Source of the DNA: Crocinitomix algicola
GTDB lineage: Bacteria; Bacteroidota; Bacteroidia; Flavobacteriales_D; Crocinitomicaceae
Assembly (NCBI RefSeq): GCF_001661595.2
Contig: NZ_LYPF02000020.1
Span: forward strand, 48,095-112,094
Length of the DNA stretch: 64,000 nt
Direction: 5' to 3'
Part shown: positions 44,695-54,489 of the stretch, in pieces
Layout of the letters: every line of letters starts with the position of its first letter
Position numbering within the stretch: position 1 is the stretch's first letter
The notes under the pieces: model-generated
What the model saw: only the letters and a program-made list of their open reading frames with translations
The model's database searches: none
Told to the model about the DNA's origin: nothing
Program-made: the position numbers and the translations under genes

Positions 44695-46062
44695 TTGAAA
44701 TACGCTATAATAGACATAGAAACAACCGGTGACAAACCTAAAAACTTTAAAGTAATTGAAATAGCCATAGTACTGCATGATGGCATACAAGAACTTGATC
44801 GATTTCATAGTTTTGTTGATCCCGAAGAACGGATATCTCCCTTTATCTCAAGATTAACTGGAATTTCAGATGAAGATGTACAAGGGGCTCCAAAATTCTA
44901 TGAAATTGCAAAAGAAATTGTGGAATTTACTGCCAACTCGATTTTTGTAGCACATAATGTTAGTTTTGATTACGGGGTACTTCGAAGGGAATATAAACGA
45001 TTAGGGTATGATTATCGCTTAGATCATCTTTGCACCATTCAATCCGCGCGAATTCTATTACCCGGACACGACTCATACGGATTAAAAAACATTACAAAAG
45101 ATTTAGGAATTGAACTCGGAAATCATCACAGAGCAATCGATGATACACTTGCAACAGCAGAATTATTCAAATTCATTTTTGAAGCGGCGAAAGGAGATTT
45201 AACTAATTTCGTCAAACGAGAGATTGATCCAAGTCTATTGAATCCTAATCTAGATATTCATGTGCTCGATGAAATTCCAAACAAAATAGGCGTATACAAG
45301 TTTTACAATACAGAAAAAGAGTTAATATACATTGGCAAAAGTATCCACATTAAAAAAAGAATCGAACAACACTTTAAAAATAATAAAACACAAAAAGCGA
45401 TTGAAATGCGCGAACGTGTTGCCTATATTGATCACTTTTTAACAGGCGGAGAATTGATTGCCTTGTTAAGAGAATCAGAAGAAATCAAAAACCACCAACC
45501 TCGTTATAATCGCGCTCAAAAAGCAACTCAATTCAGCCATGGCCTTTATTCCTATGAAGATCAAAATGGCATAATAAATTTATTGGTAAAAAAACGCAAC
45601 ACAACAGAGCAACCGTTAGTAACCTTCACTTCTTTACAAAGTGGAAAAAAATATTTGGAACTTTGGATGGATGAATTCCAGCTTTGTCAGCGATATTGTA
45701 ATTTACACAAGACTCAGGGAGCTTGTTTTAATCATACCATTGAAAAATGTTTGGGTGCTTGCGTTGGTAAAGAAAGTGTTGAAGATTATAATAAAAGGGT
45801 AAAAGCACTCTGTTCTAACCTCAATTTTGGCGGTGAAAGTTTTTTAATCATTGATAAAGGAAGAACTTCGAACGAATATAGTTTTGTTTCAATTAAAAAA
45901 GGACAATACGAAGGATATGGTTATATTTATCGATACCTCTTAAAACGAGACCGAAATAAATTTAAGAAATATCTAACCAAACAAGAAACAAACCGCGACT
46001 TTCATTCCATCATAAAGATGCAGTTGCAAAAGGATAGTAAATTGGAAATTTTACCCTTGTAA
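44695..46062 (+). CDS. DnaQ-type exonuclease fused to UvrC-like GIY-YIG nuclease
   Basis: 455 residues. The start is TTG 44695, because the exonuclease motif (IIDIETTGDKP) begins only three codons later and no ATG or GTG fits upstream. Residues 1-175 are a DEDD exonuclease (FVAHNVSFDYGVLR and HHRAIDDTLATAELF). Residues 195-285 are a GIY-YIG nuclease (GVYKFYN, YIGKSIHIKKRI). A UvrC-type cysteine cluster follows (CNLHKTQGACFNHTIEKC, then GACVG). Similar fusions occur in Actinobacteria and act like Cho/UvrC in repair. It stops one base before the K+ channel gene starts. Confidence 0.88.
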   Translation: MKYAIIDIETTGDKPKNFKVIEIAIVLHDGIQELDRFHSFVDPEERISPFISRLTGISDEDVQGAPKFYEIAKEIVEFTANSIFVAHNVSFDYGVLRREYKRLGYDYRLDHLCTIQSARILLPGHDSYGLKNITKDLGIELGNHHRAIDDTLATAELFKFIFEAAKGDLTNFVKREIDPSLLNPNLDIHVLDEIPNKIGVYKFYNTEKELIYIGKSIHIKKRIEQHFKNNKTQKAIEMRERVAYIDHFLTGGELIALLRESEEIKNHQPRYNRAQKATQFSHGLYSYEDQNGIINLLVKKRNTTEQPLVTFTSLQSGKKYLELWMDEFQLCQRYCNLHKTQGACFNHTIEKCLGACVGKESVEDYNKRVKALCSNLNFGGESFLIIDKGRTSNEYSFVSIKKGQYEGYGYIYRYLLKRDRNKFKKYLTKQETNRDFHSIIKMQLQKDSKLEILPL

Positions 46063-46905
46063 ATGCCGAAAGAAAAAAATATTCGAGAATTAACACCTTG
46101 GCAAAAAAGATTACACGAAATAATCTTTGAAGCAGACACACCTTCTGGTAAGGCTTTTGACATTGTTTTACTCATCGCAATTATCCTAAGTGTACTGGTC
46201 GTAATGATTGAAAGCGTTCCAGAATACGGAGAAGCGTATAAAACAACCTTTTTGGTCATTGAATGGTCGTTTACCATTTTATTTACCATAGAATATGCGT
46301 TAAGAATAATGACCATCCGTAGACCTTTTACCTATATTCTTTCTTTTTATGGAATTGTTGATTTACTCTCCATCATTCCAACATATCTTGGACTTTTCAT
46401 TAGTGGCACACACACACTTATGGTAATCAGAACGTTAAGGTTATTGCGTGTTTTTAGAATTTTGAAATTAGGAAAATACCTAAGAGATGCTCAAACTTTA
46501 GCCTTAGCTATAAAAAACTCAAAAAGTAAAATCATTGTGTTTTTAGGAAGCGTGATGGCAATAGTAATAATATTAGGTACTGTTATGTACCTTATAGAAA
46601 GTCCTGAATCAGGATTTACAAGTATACCTCGAAGTATATATTGGGCCATTGTTACCTTAACTACTGTTGGATACGGAGACATCTACCCCTCATCGGACTT
46701 GGGGCAGTTTATAGCGGCCATTGTAATGATTTTAGGATATGGAATAATCGCGGTTCCCACCGGAATTGTCACGAATGAGCTAATTGTCTCTGGAACAACT
46801 GATCGCAAGCATAAAAGTACCCAAGTTTGCCAATCTTGTGCGAAAGAAGGACATGATCCAGATGCTATTTTTTGCAAATATTGCGGAGAAAAGCTCAACC
46901 CTTAA
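46063..46905 (+). CDS. Voltage-gated K+ channel with C-terminal zinc ribbon
   Basis: 280 residues. The six-helix layout of a Kv-type channel is visible: S1 near 28-48, S4 with spaced arginines (MVIRTLRLLRVFRILKLG), and the filter TVGYGD in the pore (TLTTVGYGDIYP). The last 30 residues are CQSCAKEGHDPDAIFCKYCGEKL-like, a four-cysteine zinc ribbon that is unusual on such channels. It starts at the base after the nuclease stop. It should sit in the inner membrane, conducting K+, with the ribbon in the cytoplasm. Confidence 0.88.
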   Translation: MPKEKNIRELTPWQKRLHEIIFEADTPSGKAFDIVLLIAIILSVLVVMIESVPEYGEAYKTTFLVIEWSFTILFTIEYALRIMTIRRPFTYILSFYGIVDLLSIIPTYLGLFISGTHTLMVIRTLRLLRVFRILKLGKYLRDAQTLALAIKNSKSKIIVFLGSVMAIVIILGTVMYLIESPESGFTSIPRSIYWAIVTLTTVGYGDIYPSSDLGQFIAAIVMILGYGIIAVPTGIVTNELIVSGTTDRKHKSTQVCQSCAKEGHDPDAIFCKYCGEKLNP

Positions 46906-47016
46906 CAAAGTTGTACTTCATTAAAAATCAAGCAATATTAATCCGTTTTATTGGGTAAAAATTACGAATTCATCAATAAATCGTTAATATCTTATTGAAA
47001 AGTCTGGACTTTTTTC

Positions 47017-47047
47017 TTGGGCATACCCACGAAATAGTTTAATTTTG
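47017..47047 (+). promoter_or_regulatory. pckA promoter
   Basis: TTG (47017-47019) and TAATTTTG (47040-47047) are 20 bases apart, matching the Bacteroidota consensus. The start codon lies 36 bases further on. Confidence 0.65.
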
Positions 47048-47083
47048 TTAGTCTTAAACAGAAAATGGCTAAAAAATATTCGC

Positions 47084-48697
47084 ATGAATAATTATGGAAA
47101 AAGAGCAGAAAATGCTTCATTAGAATCAATTGGGTTGACAAACCTAGGGAATTGTTTCTGGAATCTAACCCCTTCAGAATTAGTTGAAGATGCAATCGTT
47201 AATGGTGAGGGAATCCTTACAGACACAGGAGCATTAGCTATTGAGACTGGAGAATTCACAGGTAGATCTCCTCAGGATCGATTCATCGTTTGTGACGCTA
47301 AAACTGAAGAAGCAGTGTGGTGGGGAGATATCAACAAAAAATTCGAAGCGGACAAATTCGCTGCTTTGTATAATCGAATGAAGGCATATCTCAATGGTAG
47401 AGATCTTTACGTAAGAGATGCATACGCATGTGCTGATGATGACTATCGCTTGAACATTCGTGTTGCAACTGAAAAACCATGGTCTAACATGTTCGCAAAC
47501 AATATGTTTTTGCGCCCGACCGATGAGGAGATTAAAAACTTTACTCCGGAGTGGCATATCGTATGTGCTCCTGATTTTATGGCAGTTCCGGAAATTGATG
47601 GAACAAGACAACATAATTTTGCAATCATCAATTTTACAGAGAAGATGATTATTATTGGAGGAACAGGCTATACTGGAGAAATTAAAAAAGGTATTTTCTC
47701 GGTATTGAACTTTGTCCTTCCTCACGAGAAAAATGTACTGTCAATGCACTGTTCTGCAAACGTTGGTAAAGAAGGTGATACGGCAGTATTTTTTGGATTA
47801 TCAGGAACGGGAAAAACGACATTATCATCAGATGAGAACCGTCGTTTAATTGGTGATGATGAGCACGGATGGTCTGAAAATGGTATTTTTAACTTTGAAG
47901 GTGGTTGTTATGCCAAAACAATCGATTTGTCTGCTGAAAAGGAACCTCAAATTTATAAAGCAATTAAGTTTGGAGCGATCCTTGAAAACATTGGATTTAA
48001 AGACGGTAGTTCAACACCTGATTATTCGAATAGTGACATTACGCAAAATACACGTGTATCATATCCTATTCACCATATTGACAATATTATGGTGCCTTCA
48101 AAAGGTGGAATTCCAAAGAATATCTTCTTTTTAACCGCTGATGCTTTTGGTGTTTTACCTCCAATCTCTAAATTAACTCCTGGTCAAGCAATGTATCACT
48201 TTATTTCAGGATATACTGCAAAGGTTGCTGGAACTGAGGCAGGTGTTACTGAACCACAAACAGTATTTTCGGCTTGTTTTGGTGCTCCATTTTTACCATT
48301 ACATCCAACAAAATATGCTGAAATGTTAGGAAAGAAAATGGAAGAAAATGATGTAAACGTTTGGTTAGTGAATACTGGATGGTCTGGTGGTGAGTACGGT
48401 GTTGGTGAAAGAATTAGCCTTAAATTTACACGAGCTATGATTACTTCGGCGTTAGAAGGAAAACTGAACGATGTAGATTATACCAACCACGAAATTTTTG
48501 GATTGGCAATGCCTAGTGAATGTCCAAATGTTCCAACCGATATTTTAAATCCAAAAAATACTTGGGAAGATAAAAACGGTTATGACGAAAAAGCGAATCA
48601 TTTAGCGAATCAATTCAATAAGAATTTTGAGCAATTTGCAGATAATGCAAGTGAGGATATTTTAGCTGCAGCTCCTACTGCAAAAGCTATTGTCTAA
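47084..48697 (+). CDS. pckA: Phosphoenolpyruvate carboxykinase (ATP)
   Basis: 537 residues from the ATG at 47084 (MNNYGKRAENASLESIGL). An upstream TTG in frame is inside the promoter and is rejected. It converts oxaloacetate and ATP to PEP in gluconeogenesis. Motifs: the substrate RSPQDRF loop (ETGEFTGRSPQDRFIV), the kinase-1a Walker A GLSGTGKTTLSSDE, the metal-binding GDDEHGW, and the adenine-site region LNTGWSGGEYGVGERI-like sequence. The size and motif set match the ATP-type enzyme. A terminator follows. Confidence 0.97.
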   Translation: MNNYGKRAENASLESIGLTNLGNCFWNLTPSELVEDAIVNGEGILTDTGALAIETGEFTGRSPQDRFIVCDAKTEEAVWWGDINKKFEADKFAALYNRMKAYLNGRDLYVRDAYACADDDYRLNIRVATEKPWSNMFANNMFLRPTDEEIKNFTPEWHIVCAPDFMAVPEIDGTRQHNFAIINFTEKMIIIGGTGYTGEIKKGIFSVLNFVLPHEKNVLSMHCSANVGKEGDTAVFFGLSGTGKTTLSSDENRRLIGDDEHGWSENGIFNFEGGCYAKTIDLSAEKEPQIYKAIKFGAILENIGFKDGSSTPDYSNSDITQNTRVSYPIHHIDNIMVPSKGGIPKNIFFLTADAFGVLPPISKLTPGQAMYHFISGYTAKVAGTEAGVTEPQTVFSACFGAPFLPLHPTKYAEMLGKKMEENDVNVWLVNTGWSGGEYGVGERISLKFTRAMITSALEGKLNDVDYTNHEIFGLAMPSECPNVPTDILNPKNTWEDKNGYDEKANHLANQFNKNFEQFADNASEDILAAAPTAKAIV

Positions 48698-48722
48698 ACT
48701 CACATTTAAAATTTAAATATCG

Positions 48723-48754
48723 AAACCTATGTCTTTTCAGGCATAGGTTTTTTT
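48723..48754 (+). terminator. Terminator of pckA
   Basis: AAACCTATG (48723-48731) and CATAGGTTT (48742-48750) pair, followed by TTTT. It lies 25 bases after the pckA stop. Confidence 0.88.
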
Positions 48755-49118
48755 ATGGATAAATCTCAACTATTTGCCCCTTCTCCGCTAGCCTACGTAA
48801 TTCAGACTGCTCATAAATCGCGAAGAAGTCAAAATCAAATTCCTTTGTTTCAATTTGTTTTCGAGCTGGAATTGCATCGACAAAAACATAGTTATAATTC
48901 CTAAAAAAGCAAAAATCTCCGTCAACACTGTCCAACAACATAGGAGCGAACTCCAGTTTATCCGAAAAAATATAGACCTGTCCCTTTTGTGGTTCCCCAA
49001 TAAAACGATCAACTGAATTACTTGTTTGTTGATATATTATCGCAATAAGCCATAATAATAACAATAAAAGAATCATCCATACGGAGCGGCTATTGTTTTC
49101 TAAAAACCTTTTAAACAT
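48753..49118 (-). CDS. Small membrane-anchored hypothetical protein
   Basis: 121 residues. One hydrophobic helix (about 16-33) anchors a small domain rich in Phe and acidic residues. No family is recognised. It starts 1 base past the stop of the SpoIIE-type sensor on the same strand, so it is probably co-expressed with it and may act with it. Confidence 0.6.
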   Translation of the reverse strand: MFKRFLENNSRSVWMILLLLLLWLIAIIYQQTSNSVDRFIGEPQKGQVYIFSDKLEFAPMLLDSVDGDFCFFRNYNYVFVDAIPARKQIETKEFDFDFFAIYEQSELRRLAEKGQIVEIYP

Positions 49119-49119
49119 A

Positions 49120-50601
49120 TTAAACCTTCACCCCCATTACACAGATATCATCTACTTGTTCAAAATCTGCCTTCCAATTTCTTAAAAATTTACGGAGTGC
49201 TACTTCTTGATCTTGCATGGGGTAGTTTTTATATTCTTCTAACAGGGCTCTGAATGGTTTATATTTTAACTTTTTTCCATTATTCCCACCAAATTGATCA
49301 GCATAGCCATCTGTAAAAAGGTAGATTAAATCCCCTTTTTGCAACTGATATGATTGGCATTTAAATTCTTTTTCTTGCACATGTGATCCAACAGGTTGCT
49401 TACATGGTTTTGCAATCGTGAAATTTGATTTTGCCTGTTCATAAATGTAAATTGGATTATTTGCACCCGTAAACTGTAATTTCGTTGATTTCAAATCCAA
49501 TCGACAAAGGGCGATATCCATTCCATCCTTGACAGTTCCCCCGCCTTTACCCAATTGAGTTTTGATTAATTTTCGTGCCGCATTTAAAATTAGATTTGTA
49601 TCCCTTAACTTCATTACGTCCACTGCCCTATTTAATGCATTGGAACAAATTAGACTCATGATTGCGCCTGGAACACCATGCCCTGTACAATCCGCAACCG
49701 CAAAATAAAGGTAATTATCGTGACGTTCTATCCAATAAAAATCTCCAGCCACGACATCCTTTGCTTCATGAAAGACGAATCCTTCTAGTTTATTTTCTGC
49801 AAATATATCTAGGGATGGTAGAATGGATTTTTGAATGCGCAATGAATACTGTATAGAATCCATTATATCACGATTCTTAGCTTCAATCAAATCTTTTTGA
49901 TGCAACAATAACGCTTTATTTTTCTCGTCTTCCTTCAATACTCGTCTCGCATATGGAATCAATATCAAAGCTAAAACTAAAATTACCGCCAAAGCAACGA
50001 GCAATTCTTGAAAATAATGTGCGTTAACTAAATCAATAAATTGTGTAAAATCAACATCGGCCTCAACCACTGCAATTACTTCATTTTTCGAATTAAGAAT
50101 TGGATAAAAAGCAGATAACCAAGTCCCATTTTCAGATTGATATTTTGGAATAATACCACCATTTTTATATTGCTTTTTTAGTACCGGCGGAGTTTGTTTA
50201 TATTCATTTTTAAAATCCAAGTAATCATCTGATCGGACACCATAATAAAATGCATCTTTCGATGCATCATAATACAAGGTGTACATTGGACTGAGGTTGT
50301 TTTGAGAAACAATGTGCTGAAGTGATTCACTAATTTTTTGATAACGAGAATCGTTTAAAATTGAAGAATCTCCTTGCGAATAAGTTGACAGAAGCTCCGT
50401 ATGCTCATCGCCATTAACATGTATAGCCGCTGAAGATACTATAGCTCTTAATTTATCATATTGACGTTCTTCTTGTAAACGCAATTCATTGTAGTAAGAA
50501 AAAATAATGAAAAAGGAAGTGATAAGAATGATACACGTGAAAATTATTAGCATCATACGAGTTGCTAAATTACTCACGATTCTATTTAATAGATTGCTCA
50601 T
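49120..50601 (-). CDS. Membrane sensor with SpoIIE-type phosphatase
   Basis: 493 residues. A membrane helix (about 15-35), an extracytoplasmic domain (about 40-195) with Cache-like patches (WLSAFYPILNSKNEVIAVVEADVDF), a second helix (about 198-215) and a coiled coil lead to a PP2C phosphatase (about 260-490) with VVAGDFYWIERHDNY, DCTGHGVPGAIMSLICSNAL, DGMDIALCRLD and TDGYADQFGGNNGKK. It dephosphorylates a cytoplasmic partner that is not adjacent. The phosphatase domain is a close relative of the one in the 1085-residue protein. It is followed 1 base later by the small membrane protein. Confidence 0.88.
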   Translation of the reverse strand: MSNLLNRIVSNLATRMMLIIFTCIILITSFFIIFSYYNELRLQEERQYDKLRAIVSSAAIHVNGDEHTELLSTYSQGDSSILNDSRYQKISESLQHIVSQNNLSPMYTLYYDASKDAFYYGVRSDDYLDFKNEYKQTPPVLKKQYKNGGIIPKYQSENGTWLSAFYPILNSKNEVIAVVEADVDFTQFIDLVNAHYFQELLVALAVILVLALILIPYARRVLKEDEKNKALLLHQKDLIEAKNRDIMDSIQYSLRIQKSILPSLDIFAENKLEGFVFHEAKDVVAGDFYWIERHDNYLYFAVADCTGHGVPGAIMSLICSNALNRAVDVMKLRDTNLILNAARKLIKTQLGKGGGTVKDGMDIALCRLDLKSTKLQFTGANNPIYIYEQAKSNFTIAKPCKQPVGSHVQEKEFKCQSYQLQKGDLIYLFTDGYADQFGGNNGKKLKYKPFRALLEEYKNYPMQDQEVALRKFLRNWKADFEQVDDICVMGVKV

Positions 50602-50720
50602 TCTTGGGCATTTAATTCAGGGTGAATATAAGAAATTATACGGTTCCATTTAAGACAGGCATGCTTATTGTTTCTCCAAGAAAAAAATAGCTAATTTAGT
50701 CCTAATAATTCGAGTGTGAC

Positions 50721-51374
50721 ATGATGCATAAATTTATAATTCTACTTCTCACCCTTCCACTCTTAAGTTGCTTTGAATTTATTCATGAAGTGGACTTGAA
50801 TAGTGATGGATCTGGACATTTAAATGTTGTGCTTAACTTTAGCAGGAGTCAATCCAAAATTGACATGCTTTTGTTATTGGATGAAGTGAATGGCCACAAT
50901 GTACCTTCAACTATTGAAATAGCACAGAAATTAAAAGTTTTTGAAGACAGCGCGCGTGTTACTGCAGGAGTAAGTAATGTGAATTCACATTTTAATCAAA
51001 TCGACTATATCCTTGAATTTTCATGTGATTTTGATAATTTGAACACTTTAAATGAGCGCATTTATAGTTTGTGGAAAAATAGCGAACCTGAAAAAGCAGA
51101 AAAAATTTCATATTATACTTTCGAACACAAAAAACTGAAAGTCAATATCGGGAATAGCGCAGTCAAATTATTCAACGGATTATCGCCAGCTGACCGAGAG
51201 GTATTAATTGGGGCTGACTACACTTCAATTCTTCGATTTCAGGAAACCATTCAAAAACAATCTAATCCGAGCGCTAAAGTAATACCAAACAAAAAAGTAC
51301 TTATCTTGCAGTCCAAAGTTTTAGAACTCATTCGAAAACCTCAACTATTTAATAACACTGTTTATTTAAACTAA
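50721..51374 (+). CDS. Lipoprotein of unknown function
   Basis: 217 residues. A lipobox LLSC (near residue 17) marks a lipoprotein. The rest is soluble, with no family recognised. Its stop and the next start overlap by one base (TAATG), so the pair is translationally coupled to the 635-residue secreted protein. Confidence 0.65.
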   Translation: MMHKFIILLLTLPLLSCFEFIHEVDLNSDGSGHLNVVLNFSRSQSKIDMLLLLDEVNGHNVPSTIEIAQKLKVFEDSARVTAGVSNVNSHFNQIDYILEFSCDFDNLNTLNERIYSLWKNSEPEKAEKISYYTFEHKKLKVNIGNSAVKLFNGLSPADREVLIGADYTSILRFQETIQKQSNPSAKVIPNKKVLILQSKVLELIRKPQLFNNTVYLN

Positions 51375-53281
51375 TGAAATTTACACTATCCTTAACCCTA
51401 TCCCTCCTCTTATCTAGCTCCTTATTTGCTCAAAATTTTGAAGAACTTATTCCAAATACTGCTGAATTTGTGTTTAAGGTGGATGGAGCAAAAATAGCGG
51501 ACAAAATAGGTCAGAAAAAAATTGAAAAGTCAGATGGCTTTAATGCCATAATTCGCGATTTTTTCTTTAGAGGAAATGAAGACTTAAATGTGAAAGAGAT
51601 GGGGATTGATGTAGCTTCCGACCTACTCGTGTTTTTTAATGCAGACACTAGTATGGAATATATAGGTGTGCTCTATGGAGTTGAAAATTCCAACCTCTTT
51701 GAAAAGTATATTCGAGAAAATGCAGTCAATGATACCTTAATTAAGTATACCGGTTTTAATGCGCTTTATTTCGAAGATAACTATTCGCTTTTGGCATGGA
51801 ATGATGAGTTTGCTCTATATCTAAATATTGATTATTTACATGAATCGTTAAAGCCACTTTCGAACAATTATTCAAATGACTATTCTTACTATCCTTATTC
51901 TACAGAACAAGTAGAAGAAGTCATCGAATATGAAGTAATTGAAGAGACTAGTTGCGATGATGGCGATATTATTGAAGTAGAACCTGAAACGGAGGTGTAC
52001 CAAGTAGATTCTGCTGAAATTGCCGCAAAAAAAGCAGCCCTTGAAGCGGAAGAACGCCGTAAAAAGGCAGAGCGCATGATGAAATTAAGACAAGCTTATC
52101 ATAATACATTGCTGGTTTATTTTAAAGGTGCTAATCGTAATAATATTTTGACCAACGAGGGGTACACGAGTAATAAAAATGATGAAGGAGATTTGTATTT
52201 TTGGTTTGAGCGGAATCAAGATCTTAGTTCGAACGGTTTTTTAGATTATTTCTATTACAGTGGACGCAGATATTATCGTAAAATGATGATGAGTATGGGC
52301 AGTTACTTTGGTGATGAAATTTCGATTAACGCTCTATTCAATGAGAAAAACATTGAGCTACTTGGAAATGTCGATTATAGCGCAAACATTGCTCAATATT
52401 TTAATGAAATTTACAAAACCAATATTTCACCAAAAATATGGTCTTTTGTTTCGGACGCTGATCCTATAGCCATAAACGCTTTTTCTCTTAATGCTGAAAA
52501 GCTATGGAAATATTATCCAAAAATGTACGCTGAAATATACTCTTCTTTATTTTCTCGAGATGATCGGTACAAAGAAGAAGTTGAAGTACTATTAGATTTC
52601 ATCGATATTTTTATGGATGAAGAAGCGCTTGGAAAAATTCTATTGGGTGATGGAATCATTATGTTGGAAGACTTAGTTCAAACAGAAGTAAAATATACAA
52701 GTTATGAGTATACTGAAGATTATTCCGAGCGTTATGAAGTCGAAAAAACGAAAACTGAAATTCGCCCTCAATTCATGGGTTTATTCACCACAGGAAATAA
52801 GGCTTTTTTAGAAAAACTCTTAGGGTTAGCAGTTAAAAATGAGGTCATGTACCGTGGCAATCAATATTATTATACCTCTGGTGAAAATAGAGACCTCCCT
52901 TTTCAAATTGGATTCACCATTCAAAATGATGTCTTAATAATTGGAACGGACTTGAAAAAAATTGAGGGATTTGCTGAAGGAAACAAAACAAATGGTACCA
53001 ATAAAATACACAGAAATAAGATTGAAAAAAATCAAGGGTATTTAAGTATGAATATTCAAAAATTATTAGAGCAATTGCCTAACGAGGAGTTTAGAGGGAA
53101 AGAATTGGAATTGCTCGAATATGCTCGAAAAAATACCAGAAGAATTGAGGCAATAACTAATCTTAAAGAAAGTAGAATGAAAAGCAATGTAACCATTGAA
53201 ATACCTAAAAAGGCGAAAAATGGAGCAGTCTACTTATGGGACTTTATGAACGAGTTATACGCGATTGAAAAGAATCAATAA
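51374..53281 (+). CDS. Secreted protein, DUF4836-like
   Basis: 635 residues with a signal peptide ending SLFAQ. The central part has an acidic, repetitive segment rich in Glu and Val (about 175-215), then a Lys/Glu coiled coil (about 215-245, AEIAAKKAALEAEERRKKAE). The N- and C-terminal halves are beta-rich and somewhat alike. The pattern suggests DUF4836, but the family call is by eye and weak. It starts at the last base of the lipoprotein stop. The terminal domain has no sorting signal. Confidence 0.55.
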   Translation: MKFTLSLTLSLLLSSSLFAQNFEELIPNTAEFVFKVDGAKIADKIGQKKIEKSDGFNAIIRDFFFRGNEDLNVKEMGIDVASDLLVFFNADTSMEYIGVLYGVENSNLFEKYIRENAVNDTLIKYTGFNALYFEDNYSLLAWNDEFALYLNIDYLHESLKPLSNNYSNDYSYYPYSTEQVEEVIEYEVIEETSCDDGDIIEVEPETEVYQVDSAEIAAKKAALEAEERRKKAERMMKLRQAYHNTLLVYFKGANRNNILTNEGYTSNKNDEGDLYFWFERNQDLSSNGFLDYFYYSGRRYYRKMMMSMGSYFGDEISINALFNEKNIELLGNVDYSANIAQYFNEIYKTNISPKIWSFVSDADPIAINAFSLNAEKLWKYYPKMYAEIYSSLFSRDDRYKEEVEVLLDFIDIFMDEEALGKILLGDGIIMLEDLVQTEVKYTSYEYTEDYSERYEVEKTKTEIRPQFMGLFTTGNKAFLEKLLGLAVKNEVMYRGNQYYYTSGENRDLPFQIGFTIQNDVLIIGTDLKKIEGFAEGNKTNGTNKIHRNKIEKNQGYLSMNIQKLLEQLPNEEFRGKELELLEYARKNTRRIEAITNLKESRMKSNVTIEIPKKAKNGAVYLWDFMNELYAIEKNQ

Positions 53282-53289
53282 ATAGTAAC

Positions 53290-54459
53290 TCATTTGGCAA
53301 CGCGAATGATAAAGTGGGCTCCATTCTCATTTTTATAGTTGATTTCACCAGCCAATTGATCGACTAAATCGTAAATGATCTCTGCTCCCAAGGAGTGTTC
53401 GTTTTTGAATGAGAAATTTTCTGGCAATCCCACACCATTGTCAATCACTTTTAGGAGATAGTCATTCGGTTGATGTTGAAAGCTAATGGAAAGTTTTTTA
53501 TGTTCAATATTTTTGTAAGCGTGTTTAATTGAGTTTGTAATTAATTCTGATACCACTAATCCAAACGGAACAGCCGTATCTAATTGCATGCGCACTTGAT
53601 CAGCTTTTAAAGTGATATTTACATCCTCAGATAAAATTTGTTGTGTTTGTACGATATCTTCGAGGTAGGATTTGAAATCAACGATAATTTTTTCATCATC
53701 AACATAAAGTTTTTCATGAACCCTAGCCATTGACTCCACGCGTCTTTTAGCTTGAATTAAGACATTTTTCACTTCTCCATTTTCAATTTTATTCTTTTGA
53801 AGAGAAATCAAAGAAGATATAATTTGCAGGTTATTTTTAACCCGATGATGTACCTCTTTGAGCAATACCTGGGCCTGATTATTTTGATTAGAAATTAATT
53901 CATTTTGTTGAAGAAGCCGTTCGTTGGTTATTTGTAATTCGGCATCTTTTTTAACAATCGTTCTACTGAAATAAATGAGCAAAATAAATACGGCAGATCC
54001 CGCTGTGTATTGATTAAATATTTTAACAATATTCTTTTCTTCTTCCCCCATTGGATACACCGGTAACTCAGCCCAAAAAAAGTAAATCAATCCACTCACT
54101 ACCATTATAAATAAACCGATAAATATCACAACCTGTTTTTTGGTCCAGTTTGAATTAAATAGAAATATCACGGGAATAATAAAAAGGAAGATGTAGTAAC
54201 CCACATCCCATCCGAATAAATAAGTATGAAAATAAATTTCATAAACGACAATTGTTGCCCCCACAATAAAACCTATGATTGGTTTTAACCGTTCTTTCTT
54301 GAGAAAAAAATATATTAAACAAAAAAGGAATGCACTTACGATTGGATTCCATATAGCAACTGTTTCGTTTAAATATAGGTACAAAAAAATAAAAACAACA
54401 TTCATTCCCCCGGCCAATAGAATAGCTGGAGGTAAAACATCTTTAAAACGTTTACTCAT
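53290..54459 (-). CDS. HisKA_2-family sensor histidine kinase (paralog 1)
   Basis: 389 residues. About six hydrophobic helices (residues 13-165) form the input, followed by a coiled coil and the HisKA_2 dimerisation motif LLKEVHHRVKNNLQIISSLI with the phosphoacceptor His. The ATPase N box is SELITNSIKHAYKN and the G box DNGVGLPENFSF. The downstream paralog has the same layout. No response regulator is adjacent, so it signals to a distant partner. It may have arisen by tandem duplication. Confidence 0.9.
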   Translation of the reverse strand: MSKRFKDVLPPAILLAGGMNVVFIFLYLYLNETVAIWNPIVSAFLFCLIYFFLKKERLKPIIGFIVGATIVVYEIYFHTYLFGWDVGYYIFLFIIPVIFLFNSNWTKKQVVIFIGLFIMVVSGLIYFFWAELPVYPMGEEEKNIVKIFNQYTAGSAVFILLIYFSRTIVKKDAELQITNERLLQQNELISNQNNQAQVLLKEVHHRVKNNLQIISSLISLQKNKIENGEVKNVLIQAKRRVESMARVHEKLYVDDEKIIVDFKSYLEDIVQTQQILSEDVNITLKADQVRMQLDTAVPFGLVVSELITNSIKHAYKNIEHKKLSISFQHQPNDYLLKVIDNGVGLPENFSFKNEHSLGAEIIYDLVDQLAGEINYKNENGAHFIIRVAK

Positions 54460-54489
54460 AGGTTAGGTCGATCAATTGTGGGGACTAAG

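Noticed and set aside
47065..47091. An 8-codon ATG frame (MAKKYSHE) overlapping the pckA start, as an upstream leader peptide.
   Set aside because: It is very short and has no sign of regulatory structure or attenuator; coincidence is likely.
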